From: Austropuccinia psidii
Taxonomy: Eukaryota > Basidiomycota > Pucciniomycetes > Pucciniales > Sphaerophragmiaceae
Assembly: GCA_023105745.1 (NCBI GenBank)
Contig: JALGQZ010000009.1
Coordinates: 11,084,564 to 11,148,563 of the forward strand
DNA length: 64,000 nt
Direction of reading: 5' to 3'
The translations under genes and the position numbers were made by a program. Below the pieces are notes generated by a model that worked only from the letters and a program-made list of their open reading frames with translations, was not told the DNA's origin and made no database searches. Positions 36,126 to 47,785 of this stretch are shown in pieces; within the stretch, counting starts at the first letter, position 1; each line of letters starts with the position of its first letter.

Positions 36126-36312
36126 CTTCTGAGGAAGGCTACTGAGCTTTTCACTGCAGTTAAACTACTACTCTTCACTAATACTAAGCTTCTGGAAAGG
36201 ATACTGGGATTTTCACTCTGATTAAGTTACTATTCTTTACTAATACTAATCTTCTGAGAAAGGCTACTGATCTTTTCACTACAGTTAAACTCCTACTACT
36301 CTAGGTATCCTG
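36126..36312 (+). repeat. Tandem repeat, about 62-63 bp, three copies
   Basis: Units begin CTTCTGAG/GG at 36126, 36189 and 36251 and share GGCTACTGA-CTTTTCACT and CTAATACTAA. Diverged copies. Confidence 0.7.
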
Positions 36313-36504
36313 CTAGTTCAGGGATGGCTGTGATCCTCAATCATGGTAGCTTTTCCATTGTTTTTGGAAAATGAGGGAGAGAAGAACTCTCTTTATATTT
36401 TTTGATCTTCCATAGAGCTTCTCAAAACAGGGGACTTAGAAAAATCATAGTTGAGATGTTTTAGCTGGTGAGATGTGTAGCTTTGGTGTAGCAATGAAGT
36501 TTCT

Positions 36505-36985
36505 GAGAGTATTTTGCTGGTGGTGTTTTTTTTCTTATCAAAATCATGTTATGTAATTGGAATGATTTGCCTGGTGAGATTTTCTTTTTTCCAAGAAAGT
36601 GGAGAAAATACAGCTTCTGATAATTGAGATTTCTTCTAGTCATATGATATGTTTGAGAGAATTTAGGTGGTGAGATTCTTCTTTTTGGTTACTTTGTTAC
36701 ATGTTTTCTGAGAGAATTTTTCTGGTGGTGTTTTTTTCTTATCACAATCATGTGATGTAATTGAACTAATTTGGCTGGTGAGATTTTCTTTTTGCCAAGA
36801 ATGTTGAGAAAATACAGCTTCTGACAATTGAAATTTCTTCTAGTCATATGATATCTTTGAGAGAATTTAGCTGGTGATATTTTCTTATCAACATCATGTG
36901 ACATCATTGAGACAATGTGGCTGGTGAGATCATCCTTTGAAGTGGGGAAATTGGGGAGATACAGTTTTTTGGTTATTGAGTGTAC
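36505..36985 (+). repeat. Tandem repeat, about 205 bp, two copies plus a partial third
   Basis: Units start at 36505 and 36710. A shorter ~70-bp core (GAGAGAATTT-GCTGGTG ... GGCTGGTGAGAT) recurs at about 36856. The motif CTGGTGAGAT appears many times from 36470 to 36935. Confidence 0.7.
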
Positions 36986-37172
36986 TGCCATTAGATTTGA
37001 AAAAGGTGGGGAAATTAGTATTTTCTAGTTCCAGAGTTCTGAAATTTTTTTTGCTTCTTGGGAGTTATTTCCTAATTCCTATTTCCATCTCCAAAGTTAT
37101 TTCCTAATTCCTACTTCCATCTTCAAAGTTATTCTTTAATTCCTATTTCCATCTTCAGAGTTTTTTATTTTT

Positions 37173-37500
37173 ATTTTTTTTATTTTTTTTATTTTTTTTA
37201 TTTTTTTTATTTTTTTTATTTTTTTTATTTTTTTTATTTTTTTTATTTTTTTTATTTTTTTTATTTTTTTTATTTTTTTTATTTTTTTTATTTTTTTTAT
37301 TTTTTTTATTTTTTTTATTTTTTTTATTTTTTTTATTTTTTTTATTTTTTTTATTTTTTTTATTTTTTTTATTTTTTTTATTTTTTTTATTTTTTTTATT
37401 TTTTTTATTTTTTTTATTTTTTTTATTTTTTTTATTTTTTTTATTTTTTTTATTTTTTTTATTTTTTTTATTTTTTTTATTTTTTTTATTTTTTTTATTT
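37173..37500 (+). repeat. 9-bp microsatellite (ATTTTTTTT)n, about 36 units
   Basis: Perfect units of A followed by eight T. Followed to about 37620 by a less regular T-rich tract. Confidence 0.95.
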
Positions 37501-37710
37501 TGGTTTTATTTTTTGGGTTTTTTTTCATTTTCTTTTATTTTATTTTTTATTTTTATTTTATTTTTTAATTTTTATTTGTTTATTTTTTTTATCCTTTTAA
37601 TTTTTTGGCTTTTTGATTTCTATTCTTTTGTTTTTGTGAATGTTTTTTTTAAGTTTTTGAAAGTTGTGTTTGACAGGGGAAACACTGATTTGGAGTATTT
37701 CCACCTCAAA

Positions 37711-39595
37711 TGTAAGATTTGACTATGAAACTGATGATAATATTACTATTAATCAACAGTACTATGTCTGTTCTTATGAAATATAATAAAAAAATATTAT
37801 TATAACCACAATTAAATAATTAAAGAAGTATTTCTTTCACATGTTAAACACTACTAGTGATTTTAACAGTGAGCAGTAATTGTCTACAAGAATCAATTAC
37901 AAGAAGAATTTAATAATAAAGATTCTTTCAATATATAATTATATTTTGCAAGAATAATTATAAAGATAATTCTTGAAGAAAACTAATTTTAGAGAAAAAC
38001 TGTGAGAATTAATGATAAAAGACTCACTTATACTACAAAGAACTTATTGAAAGATATAAGTAGAGAAATTTGATGTAGAAGTGTGGATTTAAGGGATCAA
38101 AATGATTTATAGCAGGATTACAACAATATATAGTTGAATTCTATGATTTCACGTCTTTCTGATTTATTCTGAAAGATTTAAAACACTTAAGAATAGCTTA
38201 ACTAATACTTACTTGTTGGTAACAATGATATAAATGGATAATAAGATGATTCTTGGAAAAAACAGCAAGAGGAGGCCTCTTTTAAGTCAACAACATCTCA
38301 CAGAGGCATTCCATGGAGCAAACTGAAAGAACCAGGCAGTGAGAAAACAATAAACCCTTTTGGATTATTGATTGCATCATCTGTTGTCACATACAATTAT
38401 CATAATTACTTAATTGATGCTTTTACTTGACTACCAACCCCAATATGGTTAAGAATAAAAGGAGTAAAATCTGTAAATATTCTTTTATTTCAAAATAATA
38501 ATTTATTTCTCAAAGTTATCAATGTTATTGGCGATTTCATGACAGGTTGTAATTACTGTGAATTTTTGAAGATTCAGTGTTTCACATAGAATGGTCAAAA
38601 ATGGACTGTAAGTAAAGCTTTTAATTTTACTACTAAAACTATACTTATTTTTGGTTGTACCATATAAAATAAAGTTCTCCATTTGTCATGAGAGTTTCCG
38701 AGAGATTCATTAAGAATTGTATTTTTAATGATTTTTTGAAGCTTTTACCTCATTTCTACGTAGAATTGCAAATATCAGTGTTTAACTGGTTGCTATGAGG
38801 TAAATCAATGGATACAAGTCCAAAAAGGGTTTTAATTACTCCTTTAGGGTCTATCCATGGAAAGCGATTAAGAATTGACATGTTTACAGGAGTCTAAGTG
38901 GCTCTTTACCTCCTTGGAACGTCAAAATAGCAGGTTATTTGCTATTTTCTTATGATTTACTGTAGTTGTAACATGGTAACCAAGTTTCCAAAGTGTTTTA
39001 GTTTACTAATTGGGCCAATATCAGCCATGGATCCAAGCTTTGGAGCTGTCCATGCCTCTGAGGCCTTGGAAGTTGGGTACCCTGGCACTCTTTGATGTCT
39101 TTTGTCCCCCTTGCTTATTTTTCACGTCAAAATAGAAAATTAAGCTTAAAGTGAGATATCCACTATGGGTGTACCAAAAGTACATGTAAGAATACCATAA
39201 TATTAAGTGCCCACAACATGCATAACACTATTATCAGTGTATATGTAACATGGGATTTCTCACATTCCCATTATTTTGGTGTGAAATCAAGAAAAACAAA
39301 AATTTTCATGGATTTTTTATGTGGTATTGAAGTATTTTCCATATTACCACCTCAAAGAGTTAATTTGAGCTTATTCAATCTATGGAGCTACCCTAGGTAT
39401 GCTTTTGTGTAGAATCCAAATCTGGCCTTAAGTCCATGGATTTACTTACTCATTAAAAAGTTATTCATCTTTTCTGAAATCAAAAATGATGAATTTTGGA
39501 TATATGCATGACTTATGAGTTATGAATAATTCAGAATTCATTTTTAAGATAATTGTGGCCTACTTTGGTATGTAAGATATACCTTAAGGCTCAGA
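37711..39595 (-). mobile_element. Old family A-like solo LTR, reverse orientation
   Basis: Read on the minus strand it follows the family A LTR end to end. It starts at 39595 (forward strand TGTGGCC...GGTATGTAAGATATACC...GGCTCAGA, versus the complement of TGTGAGCCTGTGAGGTATG) and finishes at 37711 (forward TGTAAGATTTGACTATGAAAC, complement of GTTTCATAGACAAACCTTACA). In between lie the TTGGGTACCC and CTACCCTAGGT...TGTGTAGAATCC landmarks. It is flanked by an exact 5-bp duplication TCAAA (37706-37710, 39596-39600). 1885 bp, well diverged. Confidence 0.8.
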
Positions 39596-39600
39596 TCAAA

Positions 39601-39987
39601 AAAAATCAAAGAATAACAAACATCAACTGAACAACTTCCAAAAAGCAGACTTAGCAAAAACCACAACCTGCAAAACTGACAAACTCAAAACAATCAAATA
39701 AAATTATTAAAAATGAAAGAAATCAAACAAAAATAGAATAAAATGAAAAAAAATTAAAAATAAAAAACTACAAAAATGAAAATAATAATTAATAAGAATT
39801 CAACATGAAAGAAAAACTGCAAATTCCAGTTTTATAATTCAAGAAAACAAAAATATGAACAATAAAAAATCCAAAAGAAACAAAGAGTGAAAAAAAACAA
39901 AATTATTGACAGAAACCAAACTAAGAAACAAACAAAATGAAAAATTGAAAAAATTAAGGGAAATAGTTAAAAGAACATATAGAAATT
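39601..39987 (+). other. A-rich low-complexity stretch
   Basis: Mostly A with scattered C and T. No gene or repeat family recognised. Confidence 0.6.
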
Positions 39988-41116
39988 GAACACTTTGGAT
40001 GAAGCTTCTTTTCACCTCCATTTCACTATGGCTCAAACCTGTGTCTAATTCACTTTCACTGTCCAGGTTTCGATAAATTTGGGATCAAATTGGAGATCTG
40101 GAGATTTCTCAATTAATGACTACTATGAATTATTTAATTCAAAAATGTGGGAGATTCTATCTGGTGTTATTGATTCAAATCACCAGAAAATAAAATGGAT
40201 TGAAAATTATTACAGAAATATCCTCTATAAATTCATAAATTATTGCAAAAATATCCATAAATTTTGGCTCTAAGTTTTTCTCTATGTATTTTAATAATTT
40301 TAGGATATTAAAATGAAATTCCAAAACAAATTTTAACCTCAAAGTACTTTGATACACAGGGATGCATTACATCAGAATTGAGATTTCTTATATGTGTACA
40401 ATATTATAAATCAACATGCTTCTTTATGCTTTTACAACTTTGCACTAGTTTCTTCTTTTTATCATATTAATTGGGATCTTTTTATTACCTTTCTTTTATA
40501 TTAATTGTTGTGACATGATTTCCATATTTTGCCAATATAATTAAAATCGTAAGAAAAACATACAAATTAAAATTAATATGGAAATCATGTCACAACAATT
40601 CAGATAAAAGAAAGGGAATAAAAAGCTCCCAATTAATATGATAAAAAGAAGAAACTAGTCCAAAAAAGTGTAAAATCATAAAGATGCATGTTGATTTATA
40701 ATAATCTACACATATAAAAAATCTCAATTCTGACTTAATTCATCCCTGTGTATCAAAATACTTTGAGGTTAAAATTTTTTTTGGAATTTCATTTTCATAT
40801 CCTAAAATTATTAAAGGACATAGAGCAAAACTTAGAGCCAAAATGTATGGATATTTTTGCAATAATTGATGAATTTATAGAGGATATTTCTGTAATGATT
40901 TCCAATCCATTTTATGTTCTGGTGATTTGAATCAATAACACCAGATAGAATCTCCCACATTCTTTAATTAAAGAATTCATAGTAGTCATGAATTGAGAAA
41001 TCTCCACATCTCCAATTTATTTCCAAATTGATTGAAACCTGGACAGTGAAAGTGTGTTAGACACAGGTTTGAGCCTCATTGAAATGGAGGTAAAAATAAG
41101 CTTCATCCAAAGTTCC
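39988..41116. repeat. 1.1-kb inverted repeat (hairpin) with ~545-bp arms
   Basis: The left arm, about 39988-40531, is repeated in inverted orientation at about 40575-41116 with roughly 90% identity by eye and a short spacer of about 45 bases. Outer ends are CACTTTGGATGAAGC and GCTTCATCCAAAG. A 60-codon frame is open in both arms (minus 40357-40175 and plus 40748-40930) and gives similar peptides. No target duplication was found and no transposase is nearby. It could be a foldback or MITE-like element or a local inverted duplication. Confidence 0.85.
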
Positions 41117-41879
41117 TGAGAAACAGCCAATAGCTAAAAAAAGGTCTCTACAAACCATTACTTTAATCTTACTGGTTCTGTTTGCATCATTAGTTTAAAA
41201 AATAAAAGTGTATTCAACATTTTGTAACAAAATTCCAAAGACAAATCTACTTATATTTGACTCAGATATATGAATAATCTGATTCAGTTTTTTCATAAAT
41301 ACAAAAAGGTTTGTATGAGAATAGAAATTATTAAATAGAGAAATTTATGGGAATTTCCCTGTATCAAAGTATGAAAAATAAGCCAATTTAAAAATTCATT
41401 CCATAAAATTGGTCAAAATATGTGAAAATTAGAGTTTTCATAATGACTTCTTCTGGGGTGAGGAGAAAAATATTGGTTTGAAAATTGAATTGAATTACTT
41501 GAAGGACTATACCTCTCAATAAAAAAACAAAAATAAATTTCCATAAATGATCAAACTATGTTTTTTTGGCAATTTTTTCCATTTTATCACAGAAAATTTG
41601 AAATATAAAATTCCTTTCCAGAGAAAATGAGCTGTTTGTCTTTAAGAAAAATAATAAGTTTGAACACATCATATCAAGTGAAAAGCAAACTTATAAGTTT
41701 CAAAAATACCATTTTTGGGAAAATTGATAAAAATAATTTCCTAATAAATCAAGAGAATAATATTTATCTTGAAAATTTTAAAGTATCTCATAAATATGGG
41801 CTAAATTCATAGTTTATGAATAATTTCAGATAAAAAAGCTACTACCAAAATATAACTTGAATACATAGATGTAGTTTTC
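41117..41879 (+). other. Unassigned AT-rich DNA
   Basis: I see no gene, repeat or element boundary. Confidence 0.5.
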
Positions 41880-42560
41880 TGTCACAGGGGCTGTTGGGAA
41901 AAGAAAGAGTATCCTGAAAGTCAGTAATCAGGGAGCTCACTTGAAAGACTCCAAATATTTGAATAAAGAAGGAAATGAAAATGTTTTTTCAATAAGGAAA
42001 ATGAAAGTACAAAATATATGCAAATTAGAAAATAAAGTCAATGGAAAAAGAGCCAGAAAAATATTTCCTTTATCACTATTTCAACATTCCAGAAATCAAA
42101 ATGAAATCAGTAAAATATGTGACCATCAACACTACTGAAAGGCAAGGAAAAGGGTGAAAATTACTGACATCATAATCTAAGTATTCACTATCAATATGAA
42201 ATAAAAGAAAGATAAAAATGAATCCTAGTAAATTAATTGATTGGAAAAAAAACACCAGGGAGGGAAATAGTGGCTATTATATGTGAGGAGTGGCCAAACC
42301 AATCCTTGAAGGTCTATAAGCCATCTGTATGAATGGTGGACAGCTGTATTGACTATTTTAGGACATATACCTTGGCCATCTTGTGAAATTTACTGGGTTT
42401 ATTGAATTGAATTAACTCAGAAGGTTCAATGCCATAAAGATTGCTTTACTTTGACCTGTATGGATTAATTGAGCTGTCCGCAGAGGCAATGGAGCTTTAA
42501 AACCTTGAAAATTGATGTGAAGAACTACCTCTTGAATATATCTTGAGAATACCTTTCAAG
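41880..42560 (+). repeat. Unidentified dispersed repeat, copy 1
   Basis: Aligns in patches (roughly 65-75%) with 51540-52230. Shared landmarks are TCACAGGG-CT-TTGGGAA, GATAA-AATGAAT-, GGAGCTTT and CTCTTGAATAT, followed by GGAATACTT-ATA. No coding frame survives. The family is unknown. Confidence 0.5.
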
Positions 42561-43560
42561 TATTCCCTTGGGGAATACTTCATAATTGAAATTACCAATA
42601 TCTGAATGTTCCATGTGATTGATAGTCCATACAAAATTAATTCCTTAAATTCCCTGCTTCATTTCCTAATAATTACCCCTATTAAGGAGAAATTTACATT
42701 CCTGAATACTTCCTTTGAGAAATTACTTCAGTATTGGTGACTCTGTTTTTCTGATGAAAGAATTGCACCTTCAAAATGTCACCACTGAATTTTTGACTAA
42801 AAATGGTGCATAATGGTGTATGAAACCATATATGAAGCTTATTGATGTCCATCTGATGACTTCAAGGGGACACTGCTGGATTCTTGGGGGTACATGGTGA
42901 TTTATGGCCAAAATTGGGGAAGGTGAGCCTAAGGACCTATGGATCATGGACCATAGAGGCCGTAGGGGTCCAGATGGCTTGAAACCTCCTAATTAAAAGG
43001 GGCAAGCCAAAAGGCCTTGTGATTACTATGGGTCTAGATGAAAGGTAATGGCCTTGGGGCTATTATAGATGAAGGCCCATGAGGGCTAAATGAAGTGGGT
43101 ATGCCCCAGGGGGATATAGAGCTCTAGAGTAGCCAACTGCCCATAAATTGATAAGTGTGTCCAATTGGCCAAAATATGGTTATGAAACAGAACTGCAATA
43201 AACTATTTATGGTTGGTTATTCCCATGGTTGTGAAATTTTTGAAGTATGAATAAAAATCCTACCTTGAAGAAATCACTGGAAGAAACGTTGAGAGCAACA
43301 TAAGTTGAATATTTTTTTCCAATTTCCTTTTGAAAGGATTAATAATTTGTGTACTAAATCTTCTTGAGCTCACTTATTCTATTAAGCTATGTAGATATTA
43401 AAATTTTTATTATTGAATACATTTTTCATATTTAAAAAGGAAAGGGAAAACTACGTTTACAGTGTCTCTCTTATGAGAAATACATGAAGAGTATTAATAT
43501 TTGAAATTATTTTGATTTGGCTTCTTGGAGGATTAATATTTGACACCTTTAAGGTTTGAT
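42561..43560 (+). other. Unassigned DNA, partly GC-richer
   Basis: 42840-43140 is locally richer in G and C with repeated GGCC-containing words. I see no open frame of note and no element. Confidence 0.4.
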
Positions 43561-43565
43561 AAAAG

Positions 43566-45364
43566 TGTGAGCCTTAGAGGTATTTTCATATACCCAAAAG
43601 ACCACAAATAACAAAGATACAAATATAAATAAAATGAATTTATTTATATTATCAAAATAAAAATATAAATATAAATACAGATTTATATACAGAAATAAAA
43701 ATTTAATTATAATTTAAAATAAAAAGTACATCAAATTTTAAAATTATAAAAATACATTTTTACTTGAAAAAACTAAGTAAAAATGAATTTTCAATAAAAT
43801 TAAGGAAATTAAAATGTTTTTGGTAAAAATCTACATAAAATATATCATAGTTTCTTATCTCTTAGATAAACATAAGAAAATTACTGCACCATTGGATTCT
43901 TCATAAAAGATCAGGTGGGGTCACCTCTGAGTACAATTTCTGTAACTCAACTCTAAATAAGCTTAAATTAAGTTTTTAGCATTTTCTGTACAGAAGTTGA
44001 AAATCCTCAAAAGCTTAATTTAATTTACACCACATGTGGTGTTAACCATCAATTTCTGTGTTAAAATTGAGGAGTCGTTTGTAGCTTAGAAGTTCCGAGG
44101 AATTGAAGTATTTTCAATTGAAATGTCAAAATGTGTGCATGTATTACATAAGTGAACTTTAATTTACATATGAGGTATCAATTATTACAGCAAGTGTATT
44201 GTAAAACTCAATTGAATTCCATACTTAAATTACAAGTATAATACATGATGAAGAATTAAAGGAAAAATCAATTGGAAAGATTAATTTGGCGGGGAAAGGA
44301 CCTTTAGCTCTAAGTGGGCGCTAGACCAACAAAATCCTTTCTGACAGGCGTGAGATGTCAAAGTTCACTCAAAAGTTCATCACTTTTGCCCTGGAATTGA
44401 GTCACAGGGTCTGTGACTCAATTGATGATCAGGTTTTGATACCAACCAGGGCAGTTTTAACTGTTGCCAAGAGGGTAAATCTACCCTTAAGCTCAAAATT
44501 TTTTAATAAAGACAGTTTAAACTGATTTCTAAATCTCATACACACATGATGACGTGTTTTTAAGGCTCTAGACCAGGTATTACTATAGTAATGGCTGATT
44601 TAAGGGTCTAAAATGGCTAAAACCAGCCCTTTTTTGGTCTAAACCAGGGTTCAATGATTCCATAATTGGCTTTTCTGTTTTCAGAGTTTTTTCCACGACT
44701 GAAAAGAGTAAGCTTTACTTTTTGAGTAAGAAAATTGATGGCTATAAAAGAATGTCTTCTTTCCCCACTTGTCTCTTCATGTGAGAATCTTTTCCTTTTA
44801 TAATTAGTTTAAACACTGTTAAAACAATCAACAAAAGATTCCAACCACCTCTTTTATATCATTTTAAACCTTTTAGAAACGTGAAAAAATCATTATAATC
44901 ATTCTTTGTAACTCTTATAATCAGCTTTACCCCTGAACCACCCCATAAGTGAATTAAAGCATCTTTTATCACTGTAAGCTTTGTCACTTTGTTTCCAAAT
45001 TCACTCTGGTCACTTTTGGGAATTTCTTCTCTTTAAATATCTTTTTAAAGACTTTTTTCTTTAATCAATTTCTTGCAGCTCTTTGCTCAATTAATTCCAA
45101 TTGAAATTGCACTTGAAGAAATTTCTTTTTTAGCCTTAAATATCTCTTGTGGAGTATTTTTGAATACATTTTTATTGTTAGTTAAAAAATATATATTTAT
45201 AATATCGTTTTTTTGTCCTTATAATGTTAAAAACAATAAAATTGGTGTGTTTCCTTGTAAAAATACTATTTTTTACTATTTTTTATTCATTTTCTACCTT
45301 ATACAGATTTTGAGGATAGGAAAAGTACTTGATTTTTAATCAATGTTTCATATCCACACCTTAA
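43566..45364 (+). mobile_element. Solo LTR, family B
   Basis: Collinear with the B1 LTRs from TGTGAGCCTTAGAGG to CATATCCACACCTTA. It is flanked by AAAAG on both sides (43561-43565, 45365-45369). No internal region is present, so it is the product of LTR-LTR recombination. It keeps the TATAAAAG box. Confidence 0.92.
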
Positions 45365-45369
45365 AAAAG

Positions 45370-47780
45370 CATATAATACTATAAATATAAGAATATCATG
45401 AACTCAATGATTCCATTGAAATACATAATCTGAAACATTAGTTTGAGTTTTTTATATAGATAAAGATTTTGACAACATCAGTTTTTTAAAAATGAGAATT
45501 GTTAATAAATTCTAGATGTTAGATAGGGAGTCTTAAAGTTAATTCTATTATTGTTAGACTAAAACAATTTACTTAGGTTTGAATATTACTGATATTTCTT
45601 GATAAAGTGCTAAATACCTAAAATATCAATTAAACTCTTATTTAGGTGTATTAGGCTTCTAAAGAGTGTTGATTTTGTTTGTTTGGAATTACATGAAAAT
45701 ATCTATATACAAGTGCATCTATGGTTTTCAAGAAATATTTGAGCTTGATTAATACTTTTTATAAGTTTGAAATAATAATTTCCATCATGAAATATAACCA
45801 TGGTAATTAAGCTATGATAATTATAAGAATAAAAATATAAGATAAACTTTGAAATAAATTCCAAAACTTTGTTTGGAAGATATGATTTTCTTTGAAAAAT
45901 GATCATGAAAAAGTTTAGAATTTATATCATGAGAGCTATTTTTGATTGAAATAATGATTTCCCTCAGTTGAGATTCAAGCCTGTTTGTTATCTTTCAAAT
46001 TATTTCAAGATTCTCAGATTTTTCAGAGTTTGAGAAATGTTTTTAATTAAAAAAAGAATCTTATTTATATGAAGAAGGTCAATATACAATTGTAAAGTTG
46101 ATCCAAAAGAATATGTTGATTTAGAACAAGTAATGAATTCACCTGTTTTAGAATTGGAAAGATTACTGTAAGCTTGCTTATTTTTTTCTGGAAAATGAAA
46201 CATATCAAGGACCTGACTCATCATTCATTCCCCGGAAGAAGTATGATATGATGAATCTTTCTTTCAATAGTATCCTTTTTATGGTTTGAAAAGTATTTCA
46301 GAATATATTCTTATCAAGTAATTTTTTCAAATTTTGGTTATATTGAGTGTAATTCAATATATCCAAAAATTATTTTTAAGCAATAAGTCTCAGGTTATTG
46401 ATATCATCGGAAAAAGGTGTGACAGTGAATAAATCTTAAATTTTGCAAAAAAGAGACTAATATTTCTTCTCAGATCTCAAAGAGGATTTGGATTTCAGGC
46501 ATAGAATACATAGAAATCTATAATACATTAATGGGTTCTAAGGTTTTTTCTTTTGAATATGATATTTGAAATAATTTTCCAAAATTATTTCCCAATCCTA
46601 TGAAAAGGACATCATATATCTGTATTTTTGTTTAATTTTAGAAGAAACAATCAATTAAGATTTTAGAAAAAAGTAATAATGAAACATGAATTTCTTCAAG
46701 TGAGAGAGATTCATGATAAGTAAGTATTCGAAGAAAAAATACTTTCCTGTAAATATTTTGGAATTTCAAAATATCAAGATCTGATAAAAGAATTTTCAGA
46801 TAAAAAATACATTAAAGCAAGGTTATGGGAGGAGATGAGGAAATGGAGTATTCTGATTTTTGGAAATGTGAATAACAATATGTCTTTTTTTCAATAAATT
46901 TGTTTTTATTTTAACATGATCTTTTTTGTTTTAAGAGGATTTTTGTGGAATTTCAGAGCTTATGTGATTCAATAAATTTTATTTGATGTATTTAATAATA
47001 TTGCATTTACAGCTTGGAAGATGACCAAATAGTAATAGGAAGTTTGAGCTCAGTATGAGGCAATTTAGAAGCCTTGTTGGACCCAAATTGAACCTGCTAC
47101 CCCCAACAGTGGGGATAGCATTCTTTTCATGGTGAATGCTTCAAAATTGATAGGGTTTTTTCTTATTCAAGTTAAAATTTGAGATAGTAGAATCAGATTT
47201 TGATTTTATATTACAAATTATAGAGGCTATATAATTGCTCTGTTTTTTGATGTGAGGAATCTCACAAACATATATTAAATTATAAAATAAATTCTGGTAT
47301 TTTTCAATATTAATAAGTATATAATTGGTAGTTCAGATCCTCATATGTGGCTATTACTGACAGAATCAAGTTCATTGAAAATAAATGATCTATGTAAGAG
47401 AAATCTTTGAACATCAACACATGATGAAATTAATCTTTTTCTTAATATTTGGAGAATATCTTAAATAATTTTAATACACCATAATAAAAGTTTCTATGGT
47501 GTAAGGAGCTCATAAAATATGAAAACAAGGTAAAGCACATAAAGCTTTAGGTATAAAGAGGTATAAGGTTCATAGATAATTATTATTAATACATTTAAGG
47601 AGTATCTTTATTTGAATTAATAGAGCTTCAAAGTATGCAAAAAGAAAAGATCTAATTATACTGAGATATTTTCAATTAAATAGGAAATTCAAAGATATGT
47701 ATTTTAGTTCTGGTATATTGTGGAGATAATTCCTCTTATGCTAAAGTTTTATGAGATAAAAACTTAAAATTATTATTATT
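45370..47780 (+). other. Unassigned AT-rich DNA
   Basis: No gene seen. Short minus-strand frames (for example 46224-46000) have no recognisable similarity. Around 47075-47120 a locally GC-richer segment (TTGAACCTGC...CCCCCA) resembles 50335-50365. Confidence 0.4.
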
Positions 47781-47785
47781 CTATC

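Noticed and set aside
37136..37528. 130-codon reverse frame of Ile-Lys-Lys repeats
   Set aside because: It is only the translation of the 9-bp microsatellite; no start context or non-repeat coding sequence supports it.
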